This document shows positions 8,026 to 17,817 of a stretch of DNA of 64,000 bases, piece by piece. The position numbers were made by a program, and so were the translations under genes. Source of the DNA: CAYQJL01 sp964573295 (GTDB lineage Bacteria > Eisenbacteria > RBG-16-71-46 > CAIMUX01 > WJJG01); contig CAZNJE010000002.1 of NCBI GenBank assembly GCA_964573295.1, positions 1 through 64,000 of the forward strand, read 5' to 3'. The notes beneath the pieces were generated by a model. The model worked only from the letters and a program-made list of their open reading frames with translations. It was not told the origin of the DNA and did no database searches. Each line of letters starts with the position of its first letter. Position 1 is the first letter of the stretch.

Positions 8026-8919
8026 TTACGTTCCCTGCCGCCGACCGGCGGTCGGGGATCCGGGCCCAGCGGCCCGCATCTCCCGGAGGGCTTCATACGG
8101 GCAGTCTTCGGGACGCCCAATCCCCTCCAGGCAAAGCACTTCCCGCCGGCGTCCGTTGCGCCGTCGCGTGAGATCCTCCACGTCGACGAGCACGCCACGC
8201 TCGCAATGCAGGCATCGCTCGGGCTGCCCTTCCAGCCGGACCGCCCCAACACGGTCGAGCAGGGCCTGTTCCCACTCGGCCGCCGGCTGCCCCCCTCGTT
8301 CCTCGATATAGATCCGCCGCGGGTGGGCCACGACCAGCCGGCCCCGGCTCAGTTGGATCTCCCCTTCGGCCTCCAGCCGATCGCCCTCGGCCAGGCGAAA
8401 CCGGCGCTGCTGTCCTCCGCTGATGCGCAGGAAGATCGGGTCGGCGAATCCCTGCCGCCCCGCAAAGGAGGGGCACAGACGCACCAGAAATCCCAACAAC
8501 CGTAAGCGGCTGCGGCGACCGTCCTCCTCGCGCACCAGGCGGGGCCGGACCGAACTCACCGTACCGCCGACTTCGAGTATGTGCCCGTGCCGGTCCTCGA
8601 GCCATTCGTCGAACTCACGGCATTCGTCGAGGAAGGCTCGATACGCCGCCTCGCTCAGCTGGAGCTCGGGCAGGTGCTGGACCTTCTCCTCATCGTAGAA
8701 ACGACAGTGGTTGCAGTTCGTCCCCACGTGCTTGTAGCCCTTCGGGCACGCGCCACCTTTGCCCAAACGCTGGCACCGCCAGCGAAACTCCAGGCAGCCC
8801 TCGGGAAAGCAGTTCTTCTCGACGAGAACGTGGTAGGCCGAAACGGTGTGGCCGAACCCGCGGTGAGCCTCGTGGTGGCAGACAAAGACGTCTTCGCGCT
8901 TGTAAGGATTGCGCATCAT
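8026..8919 (-). CDS. Cysteine-rich protein, possible zinc or Fe-S binding, unknown function
   Basis: The 297 residues start MMRNPYKREDVFVC and contain an N-terminal cysteine/histidine cluster (CHHEAHRGFGH, then C-x5-C-x6-C, CPKG, CNHC) and a second C-terminal pair (CLHC) plus isolated cysteines (C..GRPEDC). Between them lies a beta-rich segment (about 110-215) that could be an OB-like fold with basic residues. The pattern suggests structural metal sites at both ends, perhaps in a nucleic-acid-binding protein, but I do not recognise the family. It is divergent from the citrate lyase operon across a 275-bp gap in which I see no clear promoter. Confidence 0.6.
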   Translation of the reverse strand: MMRNPYKREDVFVCHHEAHRGFGHTVSAYHVLVEKNCFPEGCLEFRWRCQRLGKGGACPKGYKHVGTNCNHCRFYDEEKVQHLPELQLSEAAYRAFLDECREFDEWLEDRHGHILEVGGTVSSVRPRLVREEDGRRSRLRLLGFLVRLCPSFAGRQGFADPIFLRISGGQQRRFRLAEGDRLEAEGEIQLSRGRLVVAHPRRIYIEERGGQPAAEWEQALLDRVGAVRLEGQPERCLHCERGVLVDVEDLTRRRNGRRREVLCLEGIGRPEDCPYEALREMRAAGPGSPTAGRRQGT

Positions 8920-9194
8920 TTGGTGTGGCCCCCCTTTGGCCTGACTACCCAGTCCGGCTCCACTGGGTCCTCTATTGGGTTCTCCATTCTAAGGGGTCTG
9001 AGGCCAGATGCCACCTCGGTCTCTCGAGAAATCGGGCCGAGCGGGCGGGCTAGACGCCGCTCGTCCCGATCCAGTATCCTCAAGAGCTTGTAGCCTAGTC
9101 GCATCGGCCGGTCCGGGCTCGGGGCCCGGTGCATGGAGGCCGGTGAAGGTGTCCCATCGCTCGCAGTGACGCGACGGAAACGTGAGGAGGAGCC

Positions 9195-10400
9195 ATGCCG
9201 GATCAGGCGTTCGCCGGGCGCGAGGCCAAGGCGGATCTCAAGGTGGTCATGCGTAAGGGCGGGCCACCCGAGAATGAAATCGTCATCCAGAGTTCGGCCG
9301 AAAGATTGTTCGGTAACCGCCTCCGCGAGGTCGTCGAGCAAACGCTGTCGGCTCTGGGCGTGCAGAAGACCCGGGTGGAGGTCGTCGACCGCGCGGCCTT
9401 CGACTGGGTCATCATGGCCCGCGTGGAAGCCGCCGCCAAGCGGCTCTACCCCGATCTCACCGGCGAGGCGCTCCCCGAATGGGCCTGCGATCCGAAGCCC
9501 ACGGGCCGGGATCGCATGCGCCGCTCCCGGCTCTACCTGCCCGGAAACAATCCCGACCTGATGCTCAACGCCGGCCTCTTCGGCCCTGACGGCGTCATCC
9601 TCGATCTGGAGGACTCGGTGGCGCCGGCCGAGAAGGACGCGGCTCGGATCCTCATTCGCAACGCGCTGCGCGCGATCGACTTCGGCGACGCCGAGCGCAT
9701 GGTCCGCATCAATCCCTACCCCGAGGGAGTAAAAGACTTACCGGCGATCATCCCCCAGAAGCCGAACTTGATCCTGATCCCCAAGGTCGAGCAAGCTGCC
9801 GACGTGTCGGAAGCGGTCAACGCCATCGGCCAGATCACGACCCGCCACGATCTGCAGGATCCGATCTGGATCATGCCCATCCTCGAATCGGCCAAGGGTG
9901 TGTGGCACGCCTATGAGATCGGCTGCTCGTCCGACCAGGTGGCCGCGCTCGCCTTCGGCGCCGAGGATTTCACGCGCGACGTGCAGGCCGCCCGCACGGT
10001 TCAGGGACACGAGAGCTTCACAGCCCGCTCGATGGTCGTCCTGGGCGCCCGCGCAGCCGGCGTGCAACCGATCGACACCGTCTTCTCCGACGTAGAGGAC
10101 GAAGAAGGGCTCCGCAGCTCGGTGATCGAAGCCATCTCGCTGGGCTTCGAGGGCAAGGGCTGCATTCACCCGCGGCAGATCGAGGTGATTCACGAGGCGT
10201 TCCGGCCCAAGGACGAGGAGATCACCCACGCCCTCAAGGTCAAAGCCGCCATGGAGGAGGCCGAACGCACCGGTTCGGGCGTCATCAGCCTGGGCTCGAA
10301 GATGGTGGACCCGCCCGTCGTGGCGCGCGCTCTGCGCGTCTTGCGGGTGGCCGAAGAGATGGGGATCGATGTGAGCGCCCTGTCGCCGGAGGAGGTGTAG
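9195..10400 (+). CDS. Fusion of citrate lyase acyl-carrier-like (CitD) and beta (CitE) subunits
   Basis: Residues 1-100 align without gaps to CitD (EIVIQSSAERLFGN, then RVEVVDRAAFDWVIMARVEAA). Residues about 110-401 are a full CitE lyase (RSRLYLPGNNPDLM, DGVILDLEDSVAP, PKVEQAADV, LAFGAEDFTRDV), the subunit that cleaves (3S)-citryl-thioester to acetyl thioester and oxaloacetate. In CitD the prosthetic group is carried by a serine in GTLES; here the aligned position is Lys12 in AGREAKAD. Covalent carriage of phosphoribosyl-dephospho-CoA therefore looks impossible at that site. A strong GGAGGAG precedes the ATG. CitF follows after 2 bp, so the two are co-translated. No citC, citG or citX is seen nearby. 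Confidence 0.85.
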   Translation: MPDQAFAGREAKADLKVVMRKGGPPENEIVIQSSAERLFGNRLREVVEQTLSALGVQKTRVEVVDRAAFDWVIMARVEAAAKRLYPDLTGEALPEWACDPKPTGRDRMRRSRLYLPGNNPDLMLNAGLFGPDGVILDLEDSVAPAEKDAARILIRNALRAIDFGDAERMVRINPYPEGVKDLPAIIPQKPNLILIPKVEQAADVSEAVNAIGQITTRHDLQDPIWIMPILESAKGVWHAYEIGCSSDQVAALAFGAEDFTRDVQAARTVQGHESFTARSMVVLGARAAGVQPIDTVFSDVEDEEGLRSSVIEAISLGFEGKGCIHPRQIEVIHEAFRPKDEEITHALKVKAAMEEAERTGSGVISLGSKMVDPPVVARALRVLRVAEEMGIDVSALSPEEV

Positions 10401-10402
10401 TC

Positions 10403-11962
10403 ATGGCAGAGATGGTCAAGAACGCCGTGGGACGTCTCGTACCGACCGAGGCCAACGGCTACACACACGTCCCCTTCCAGGGCGTGGGCCAGTACGAACC
10501 CGAGGGACGCAAGGCCGCGCCGCCGATCCGCGCCTGCCACCAGTATGGGCTGGACAAGCGCGTGCCCGAGCTCAAGGCCGCGATCGAGAAGGTGGGCCTG
10601 CGCAACGGCATGACCGTCGGGATGCATCATCACATGCGCAACGGCGATATGGTCGCCGTTCCCTTCTTCGACGCGGTTGCCGAGCTAGGCATCAAGGACA
10701 TCGTCTTCATGCCCTCGGCGGCCTTCCCCTGCCACGAGCCGCTCATCAAGCATCTCGAAAGCGGGGTCATCCATCACATCGAGGGTTCGATGAACGGCCC
10801 CATCGGCAAGTTCGCCAGCGAAGGCCACATGCGGGGCATGGGCGTGCTACGCTCGCACGGCGGCCGTTACCAGGCCATCCAGGATGGGGAAGTCCACATC
10901 GATGTGGGGCTCATTCCGGCACCTTCGGCCGACATGATGGGCAACGCCACCGGGGCGTATGGCCCATCGGCCTGCGGTTCACTCGGGTTCGCGCTGGCCG
11001 ACTCGCAGTACGCCGACCAAGTGATCGTCGTCACCGACAACCTGGTCGAGGTTCCCTGCCTGCCCTGGGAGATCCAGGGCATGAATGTCGATGTGGTCGT
11101 CGAGATGGAGCGTATCGGCGATCCGAGCAAGATCGTCTCGGGCACGACGCGCCTCACGAAGAGCCCGACACGGATTCTGATTGCCAAGTATGTGGCCGAC
11201 TTCATCGAGGCGGCCGGGTACCTGGGCAAGCCGTTCCAGGCCGGCGCCGGCGGCATTTCGCTGGCCTCGCTGGCCTTCATCGCCGAGCGGATGCGCGAGA
11301 AGGGGCTCAAGGCGCCCTTCGCGCGGGGCGGCTCGACCAAGGTGTTGGTGGACATGTTGAACGAGGGCCTGATCGGCGCCATTTTGGATGGTCAGACCTT
11401 CGACCTCGATGCCGTCAAGTCGATCGGCGAACACCCGCGCCACGTACCCACGACACCTTTCACCAGCTATAACTATCATGGCAAGGGCAACTGGGCGCCC
11501 TACGTCTCCACGGCCGTGCTGGGGGCCACCGAGGTCGACCTTTCCTTCCAGGCCAACGTGGTCTCCCACTCCGATGGGTATCTGCTGCACGGTATCGGCG
11601 GTTGGCAGAACACGCTCTTCGGCGAGTGCTCGATCCTGGCCTTCCCGCTCTTCCGCGGCCGGATCCCGATCGTGATGAAGGAGGTCACCACCGTCTGTGC
11701 GCCCGGCGAGATGATCGGCGCGGTCATCACCGAACGGGGCATCGCGGTCAATCCAAATCACAAGAACGGACCGGCCATCCGCGAAAGACTCAAGGGCACC
11801 GACCTGCCGCTCACGACGATCGAGGAGCTCTACGAGATTGGCCAGAAGATGTGTGGGACACCGCAGCCGCCGGAGATCGATCGTGATCGTCCGATCGCCA
11901 TCGTCAAATGGGTCGATGGCACGGTGATCGACACGGTGTACAAGGTCAATTACGCGGAGTGA
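10403..11962 (+). CDS. citF: Citrate lyase alpha subunit (citrate CoA/ACP-transferase)
   Basis: Full-length CitF homologue (519 aa) with the CoA-transferase family I layout: an N-terminal conserved block (IRACHQYGLDKRVPELKAAI), the Gly-rich segment of the first half, and the C-terminal half with FGECSILAFPLFRGRIPI and NPNHKNGPAIRERLK. The enzyme exchanges the acetyl group on the carrier for citrate, making the citryl thioester cut by CitE. It starts 2 bp after the CitD-CitE fusion and ends before a strong terminator, so the two genes form a closed operon. Because the partner lacks the usual carrier serine, free CoA or another acid may be the real substrate; that is inference. Confidence 0.9.
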   Translation: MAEMVKNAVGRLVPTEANGYTHVPFQGVGQYEPEGRKAAPPIRACHQYGLDKRVPELKAAIEKVGLRNGMTVGMHHHMRNGDMVAVPFFDAVAELGIKDIVFMPSAAFPCHEPLIKHLESGVIHHIEGSMNGPIGKFASEGHMRGMGVLRSHGGRYQAIQDGEVHIDVGLIPAPSADMMGNATGAYGPSACGSLGFALADSQYADQVIVVTDNLVEVPCLPWEIQGMNVDVVVEMERIGDPSKIVSGTTRLTKSPTRILIAKYVADFIEAAGYLGKPFQAGAGGISLASLAFIAERMREKGLKAPFARGGSTKVLVDMLNEGLIGAILDGQTFDLDAVKSIGEHPRHVPTTPFTSYNYHGKGNWAPYVSTAVLGATEVDLSFQANVVSHSDGYLLHGIGGWQNTLFGECSILAFPLFRGRIPIVMKEVTTVCAPGEMIGAVITERGIAVNPNHKNGPAIRERLKGTDLPLTTIEELYEIGQKMCGTPQPPEIDRDRPIAIVKWVDGTVIDTVYKVNYAE

Positions 11963-12409
11963 TGCTGCTGGGTGGCGACATCCCGGGCACCTGTCAAGGA
12001 AGGTGAGCCGACTCGATCGCGTGACGAACAACTCTGACCCCGCTCCCTTCCAGGGGGCGGGGTTCTTGTTGCCCGCACCTCGTCCGCATCCTTCCACCGG
12101 CTTCCCCTCGGCGGAAAGCAGCCCGGCCCAGCGACGATTCTCCCCGCTCCCGCTTTCGCCCATTTCCTGGTCTGCTCGACTGCATTCCCGGCAAGCGCAG
12201 ACCTCGCGGCACTGGCCGAATCCCCCCGATTCCCCCAAACCAGCGCCTGCCCGAGCACATTTCCAGCGGAGAACTGGCGAACCGCAGCCACCTCGAGCAC
12301 CCCGGCGGACTTCTCCGTGGGCGGCCGGCCCTCCGGGACGAAGGTAGGCCTAGGGGAAGCACACCCCACACAACGATCGTGACGACCCCAACCGGAAACT
12401 GGAGGCACC
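11963..12409. other. Intergenic stretch between citF and the giant surface-protein gene
   Basis: The first 110 bp hold the citF terminator. The remaining 340 bp show no convincing coding frame. A GGAGG lies 7 bp before the ATG at 12410. A promoter for the downstream gene must lie here but I could not pick one. Confidence 0.5.
12038..12071 (+). terminator. Rho-independent terminator after citF
   Basis: Perfect 10-bp stem (12038-12047 with 12053-12062, one G-U type pair) and a 5-base loop, followed by ttcttgtt. It lies 76 bp after the citF stop. Confidence 0.85.
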
Positions 12410-15400
12410 ATGGGCAGCTTGCGTATCCATCAGACCATCTATGTCGTTCTGGCCGTAGCACTGTTGGCGGGCACGGCACAGGCGTTGCCGCCGGAGACCT
12501 ACCATGATGCCAACGTCGCCCACCGCGGCTATGTCGACGACTCCCACTACGGCCCGTTCGACATCGGCTTCAACTTCACGTACTTCGGGATCGTATACGA
12601 TGAGTTCTACGCAACCTCGAACGGCTACGTCGGGTTCGGACCGGACGCCGCCTATGACACGTTCGCCAATCAGTGCCTGCCCACGGCGGCGGTTCCCAAC
12701 TGCATTTTCGCCTTCTGGGACGACACGGTCATCCATGCGGATGGCGGTGTGATCTTCTACCAGACGATCGGCGAAGCACCCAATCGCAAGTGCATCATCC
12801 AGTTCACCAACATGGGGTTCTGGAACGACCCCACGTTGCTGGGAACCTTCAGCGTAATCCTCTACGAGACCACAGACGAGATCCAAGTACAGTACCGCAT
12901 CCTGGTGGATCCACGTTCCGCACGCGCTCATGGCAACAGCGCCACGATCGGCGTCAACAACCTCGCCGGCGACACGGCAGCCGAGTATTCCTGCAACGCC
13001 GAGGCGGTGGAGTCGGAACTGGCCTTGCGGTTCTCACCCAACGGGGGCACGTACAACATCGACGATACGGCCCTCTACTTCGGCGCTCTGCTAGGGGATG
13101 CGGTGCCCCCCACGATCCCCGATCTCGTGACCCCGGCGGAAGGCTCCACGATCTGCTTGCAGCCCACATTCCGCTGGACGGCCGCGAGCAACGTCGAGAG
13201 CTACACGTTCCGGATCTCTACCAACAGCGACCTCTCGGGCTCGGTCGACACCGACGTGGGCACTGTCACCCATTACACACCCGCGGTCCCGCTCATCGAC
13301 GGGACGACCTACTACTGGGCCGTCTTCGCCAATGGCAACGGGCAAGTCACTTGGTCTGAGCTCCACTCCTTCACCGCCGATGCGGATGCCCCGCCGGTGG
13401 CAAGCCCTCAGACGGTCTGGACCACATTGGGCGCAGAGACGGTCATCACCCTCGATGGTGTCTCCTGCGGTGTCCCGCAGTCGGCTACGATCACGGCGCT
13501 GCCGCTCAATGGCAGCCTGTACCAGTATATCGACGGCGCGCTCGGTGATGAGATCGCCGCCGTGCCGACCGCGGTGGATGACTCTGGCAACCGGGTGATC
13601 TACTTCGTCAATGATGGGATGATCGGTACCGATCGGGGAAATTTCGACTTCACGATCACCGCCGGAGGGGCGGACTCCGACGAGGTCACTGTCACGGTCA
13701 ACATCTACCCCGCTCCCACGGTGACGACCGCCGATGTCACTGGCCTCGACCGTTCGACCGCCGACACCGGCGGCAACGTCATCTCCGACAACGGCTTCGA
13801 GGTCACCGCCCGCGGCGTGTGCTGGAACACAACCGGATGGCCCACCGCATCTGACGACAAGACCACCGACGGCGTCGGCGAGGGCGCCTTCTCGAGCCGC
13901 GTGACCGGTCTCACGCCGGGCACGACCTACTATCTGCGCGCCTACGCCACCAACAGCGAGGGCACCGGATACGGCAGCCAGAAGGAGTTCACCACACTCG
14001 TCAGCCCGCCCCACGTGAGTACCGGTGCGCCGGTCGAGATCGGGCCGCGGTCGGCTCGCTGCCCGGGCGAGGTGACCTTTGCCGGCGACGCGCCGGTCAC
14101 CACCCGCGGGGTGTGCCTTGCCACCTCCCCGAATCCCACCACCGCTGATGAGGTCTTCACGTGCGGTTCGGGTACCGGAGTCTTCGAAGGCCAGCCAACC
14201 GCCTTGACACCGGCGACGACCTACCATGTCCGTGCATTCGCCACGAATGCCGGTGGAACCTCGTATGGAGAGAATCGAACGTTCATCACGTCGGTATCGG
14301 TGCCCAACGTCTTCACAACCCGGCTCAGCCAGGTGACTACGGGCGGCTTCACTGCCGAGGGCAACGTCAGCTTCGACGGCGGTGATGAAGTGCAGTCGCG
14401 CGGCGTGTGCTGGAGTGCCTCTGCCCAGCCCACCATCACGGATGACCATCAGCTTGCCGGAGCCGGCCCCGGAACATTCTCCGCCCAGGTCACCGGCCTC
14501 GAACCCGGACAGCGCTACCATGTTCGCGCCTTTGCCACGAACTCTGCCGGTACGTACTACGGCAACCAGATGTCGGTAACCACCGAGATCGAGATTCCCA
14601 CGGTCTCCTCCGCGCCGGCGAGGGACATCGGCTTCACGAACGCCACTGCCGGCGGCCAACTCGAGCACACCGGCGGCGGCGACATCTCCGACTGTGGCGT
14701 CTGCTGGAGCACCACGAACCCACCCACCCTGGACGACACCTCCGTCTCCGTGGAAGCGGCCGAGACCTTCACCTGTTCTCTCAACGGCCTTATCCCTGGC
14801 ACGCGCTACCATGCGCGGGCCTTCGCAGTCAACGCCGCCGGAACCGGCTACGGTGAGGTCGTGACATTCACGACGTCAACCGCGTCGCCGACCGTCGTGA
14901 CCGGACCGATCACCCCCGTCTCTCCGCATCGGGCGACCGGTGGCGGAGAGGTCACGGGGCTCGGCGACTCGGCGGTGACTGCCCGGGGGATCTGCTGGAC
15001 CGAGTCAGGCGTCCCTGATCTTCAGGATCCACACACAGTCGACGGAGAGGGCACGGGGAGCTTCACCAGCTCTCTCGATGGCCTCTCGGCAGGAACGACC
15101 TATCGCGTCCGCGCTTACGCGACCAATGCGCGCGGCACCGCTTACGGCCAGACGGTCACCTTCAACACCGGGGCGGGCATCGCTCAGGTCGTCACAGCCC
15201 CCGCACAGGTAGTCGGCTCCGACCGGATCGTGATGGGCGGCGAGGTCACGACCGACGGAGGCCTGCGGGTCACCGAACGCGGCGTATGCTGGAGCAAGAC
15301 AAGCACGCCTACCATCGAGGACGCGCGCGTAGTAGCCGGCTCGGGATCCGGGCCGTTCTACACCGAGCTTGGCGGCCTGGAGCCGGAGATCACCTACTAT

Positions 15401-17800
15401 CTCCGAGCCTATGCAGTCAACGAAACCGGTGTCAGTTACGGCGAGGTCGTGACCGCCCGGACAGAGGCCGGTCTACCGGCAATCGGACCGGTCGTGCTGG
15501 AAGAGATCTCCTCAGCAAGTGCCTCCGCCTGGACGGAGATTCTCGGCGACGGAGGCATGCCCATCGAGGAAATGGGCATCTGCTGGAGCACCTCGCCCAA
15601 TCCGACCTCAAATGATTCCCGCACGGCCGGCCGGCCGCAGGCTGGCAAGCTCGTGGCTTCGCTCGAGGGTTTGCGTCCCTACACGCGCTACTACGTGCGG
15701 GCCTATGCCACGAATCGCACGGGCACGGCCTACGGCGAGGAAGGCCGCTTCCGGACCTCGATCGGGTTACCCGAGGTCCTAAGCACCGGGGTCGCCGGCG
15801 TCGACGCGCACGAAGCGACGATCATGGGCACGGTGGTGAACACCGGCGGCGCGGTCGACGTGACGCGAGGAGTGTGCTGGAGCCTCTCGGGAGCACCATC
15901 GCTGAACGGATCGCATCTGGAGGTTCCGGGCGGCGAAGGGACTTTCAATGCACGCTTGACTGGGTTGACGCCGGGAAGCAGTTACTCGGTGCGCTGCTAT
16001 GCCACCAATGCAGCCGGCACGGCCTATGGCAGGGAACTGATCCTGCAGACACCGATCGTCTTCGCCGAGGTCACGACCGCCTGCGTGAACGCCGTCACGG
16101 TCAGTTCGGCCGAGGCCGGCGGCACGGTGTTGAGCACCGGCGGCGGCAAAATCCTCTCGCGGGGCGTGTGCTGGAGCACGCGGGAGAATCCGACACTGGA
16201 GGACAACCATACCGCGCAGGGACAAGGTGAGGGGAGCTTCGTGTCGCGGTTGGAAGGGTTGCTGCCGGGAAGGGCCTATCACGTGCGCGCCTACGCCACG
16301 AACCCGGCCGGCACGACCTACGGCCAGCCGGTCACCTTCACGACGCTCGTAGCGCTACCCTCCCTGGGCGTGGCGGATGTCGAAGCGGTGACCTCCACCT
16401 CGGCGCTGGTCCAGGCCGAGGTACAGGGCACCGGCGGGGACGCGCTGAGTCGGTGCGGCTTCTGCTGGAGCACGACGGATCCCCCCACCATCGACGATGC
16501 ATCGATCCATAGCTTATGTACCGGAGGCCTACTCAGCGCGAACGTGGAGGGCTTGGGTGCGCGGACGACGTACTTCGTGCGGGCCTTCGCGGAAAACGGT
16601 GCCGGTCTCGCCTACGGTGACACCCGCAGCTTCACAACGGCCACCGCCGCCCCGGTGGTACGTACCGGTGAGGTCACCGGCGTGGCCGCCCGCGAAGCCC
16701 AGGGTAGTGGCACGGTGCTCGACGACGGCGGCGACGCGATCGTCTCATGTGGACTCTGCTGGAACGAATCGGGCCGGCCGACCGTGGCCGACTCGCACGG
16801 AATGCTGCCGGGGCCGCATACCAGCTTCACGAAGCCGATCGAGCCACTCGAGCCAGGTCGCACCTACCATCTTCGCGCGTTCGCCGTCAACAGCCACGGG
16901 ATCGGCTACGGCAACGAGGTCGTCTTCACGACCGAGTACGAGCCACCGGTCGTGACCGCCTCGGGCCACGCGGACCTGTCACCGTCTTCGGTACGGATCC
17001 AAGCACAGGTGTCGGGCGACGGCGGTGCGCCGATCCTTACCCGGGGCTTCTGCTGGAGTCCCGAGGCAAGCCCCACGTTGCATGACGACACCCAGAAAGC
17101 CGGGTCCGGCTCCGGCCCGTTCGAGGCACTGCTCGAACACCTCCAGCCGAACACGACCTATCACATTCGCGCCTACGCCCAGAATCACGCCGGTGTCTCC
17201 TACAGCCAGGAGATCATCGTGATGACCGCCGTCGGCCTGCCGCGCCTGGGAGACTGTGTGGCCATCTCGCGTTCAGCAACCGGCGCCCAGATCGAGATCG
17301 CGCTGCTCGAGACTGGTGGCGACGAGATCACCGGCTGCGGTCTGTGCTGGAGCCGGTCTCCGGAACCCACGCTCGAGGACGCCCACCAAGCCGCCGATGC
17401 CACCGTCGGAACCATCGCCTGCCGCTTGACCGGCCTCGAGCCGGGAGTCACCTACTACGTTCGGCCCTTCGCAACCAACGGTACCGGGACCGCCTACGGA
17501 CAGCAGACCGAGCTGTGCTGCTGGGAAACACGGCTTACGTCGGTGAGTCCCAACCCATCAGGCGGAGAAATCGGTCTGCGGTACACGTTGACCCAAGCCG
17601 GACAGGCGCGTTTCGCGGTTTACGATCTCAGTGGTCGTCTCGTGCGGCAGTGGAGCAACGACGAGGCAACGGCCGGTCTCAACCAAGAAATCTGGAACGG
17701 GCGCACCCAGACCGGGGAGCGAGCCGGCAACGGCATCTACTACATCCGGCTGATCGGCCCGGAGGGTGAAGACACGCGAGGGGTGGTCATGCTGCGTTGA
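12410..17800 (+). CDS. Giant secreted surface protein with 13 tandem FN3-like repeats and sorting tail
   Basis: 1796 residues. A signal peptide (1-25) precedes a ~200-residue N-terminal domain with the look of a nidogen-type or adhesin head, an FN3-like domain (about 225-330) and an Ig-like domain (about 330-435). Then come 13 tandem repeats of about 98 residues (437 to about 1705), each with a G-V-C-W-S/N motif, a TGLxPGTTYYVRAYATN strand pair and AYG. In repeats 4, 10, 11 and 13 the residue before G-x-C-W is also Cys (CGVCW, CGFCW, CGLCW), so disulfides may differ between repeats. The last 90 residues (SPNPSGG..., GRLVRQWS, GNGIYYIRL) are a FlgD-like/T9SS-type sorting domain. Probably an adhesin or surface-layer fibre. 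Confidence 0.9.
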   Translation: MGSLRIHQTIYVVLAVALLAGTAQALPPETYHDANVAHRGYVDDSHYGPFDIGFNFTYFGIVYDEFYATSNGYVGFGPDAAYDTFANQCLPTAAVPNCIFAFWDDTVIHADGGVIFYQTIGEAPNRKCIIQFTNMGFWNDPTLLGTFSVILYETTDEIQVQYRILVDPRSARAHGNSATIGVNNLAGDTAAEYSCNAEAVESELALRFSPNGGTYNIDDTALYFGALLGDAVPPTIPDLVTPAEGSTICLQPTFRWTAASNVESYTFRISTNSDLSGSVDTDVGTVTHYTPAVPLIDGTTYYWAVFANGNGQVTWSELHSFTADADAPPVASPQTVWTTLGAETVITLDGVSCGVPQSATITALPLNGSLYQYIDGALGDEIAAVPTAVDDSGNRVIYFVNDGMIGTDRGNFDFTITAGGADSDEVTVTVNIYPAPTVTTADVTGLDRSTADTGGNVISDNGFEVTARGVCWNTTGWPTASDDKTTDGVGEGAFSSRVTGLTPGTTYYLRAYATNSEGTGYGSQKEFTTLVSPPHVSTGAPVEIGPRSARCPGEVTFAGDAPVTTRGVCLATSPNPTTADEVFTCGSGTGVFEGQPTALTPATTYHVRAFATNAGGTSYGENRTFITSVSVPNVFTTRLSQVTTGGFTAEGNVSFDGGDEVQSRGVCWSASAQPTITDDHQLAGAGPGTFSAQVTGLEPGQRYHVRAFATNSAGTYYGNQMSVTTEIEIPTVSSAPARDIGFTNATAGGQLEHTGGGDISDCGVCWSTTNPPTLDDTSVSVEAAETFTCSLNGLIPGTRYHARAFAVNAAGTGYGEVVTFTTSTASPTVVTGPITPVSPHRATGGGEVTGLGDSAVTARGICWTESGVPDLQDPHTVDGEGTGSFTSSLDGLSAGTTYRVRAYATNARGTAYGQTVTFNTGAGIAQVVTAPAQVVGSDRIVMGGEVTTDGGLRVTERGVCWSKTSTPTIEDARVVAGSGSGPFYTELGGLEPEITYYLRAYAVNETGVSYGEVVTARTEAGLPAIGPVVLEEISSASASAWTEILGDGGMPIEEMGICWSTSPNPTSNDSRTAGRPQAGKLVASLEGLRPYTRYYVRAYATNRTGTAYGEEGRFRTSIGLPEVLSTGVAGVDAHEATIMGTVVNTGGAVDVTRGVCWSLSGAPSLNGSHLEVPGGEGTFNARLTGLTPGSSYSVRCYATNAAGTAYGRELILQTPIVFAEVTTACVNAVTVSSAEAGGTVLSTGGGKILSRGVCWSTRENPTLEDNHTAQGQGEGSFVSRLEGLLPGRAYHVRAYATNPAGTTYGQPVTFTTLVALPSLGVADVEAVTSTSALVQAEVQGTGGDALSRCGFCWSTTDPPTIDDASIHSLCTGGLLSANVEGLGARTTYFVRAFAENGAGLAYGDTRSFTTATAAPVVRTGEVTGVAAREAQGSGTVLDDGGDAIVSCGLCWNESGRPTVADSHGMLPGPHTSFTKPIEPLEPGRTYHLRAFAVNSHGIGYGNEVVFTTEYEPPVVTASGHADLSPSSVRIQAQVSGDGGAPILTRGFCWSPEASPTLHDDTQKAGSGSGPFEALLEHLQPNTTYHIRAYAQNHAGVSYSQEIIVMTAVGLPRLGDCVAISRSATGAQIEIALLETGGDEITGCGLCWSRSPEPTLEDAHQAADATVGTIACRLTGLEPGVTYYVRPFATNGTGTAYGQQTELCCWETRLTSVSPNPSGGEIGLRYTLTQAGQARFAVYDLSGRLVRQWSNDEATAGLNQEIWNGRTQTGERAGNGIYYIRLIGPEGEDTRGVVMLR
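13718..17530 (+). repeat. Thirteen ~294-bp coding repeats (FN3-like)
   Basis: Protein-level tandem repeats of about 98 residues; the DNA copies have diverged widely, so this is an old array unlike the short, near-identical arrays elsewhere in the window. Confidence 0.9.
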
Positions 17801-17817
17801 TACGCTCTGTTGATACG
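17796..17817. repeat. Two 13-bp-spaced units over the stop codon of the giant surface gene
   Basis: gttgatacg at 17796-17804 contains the TGA stop (17798-17800) and recurs at 17809-17817. A degraded third copy may follow. Confidence 0.65.

Noticed and set aside
10979..12238. Long minus-strand frame opposite citF
   Set aside because: citF is unambiguous on the plus strand and the minus frame runs through its terminator.
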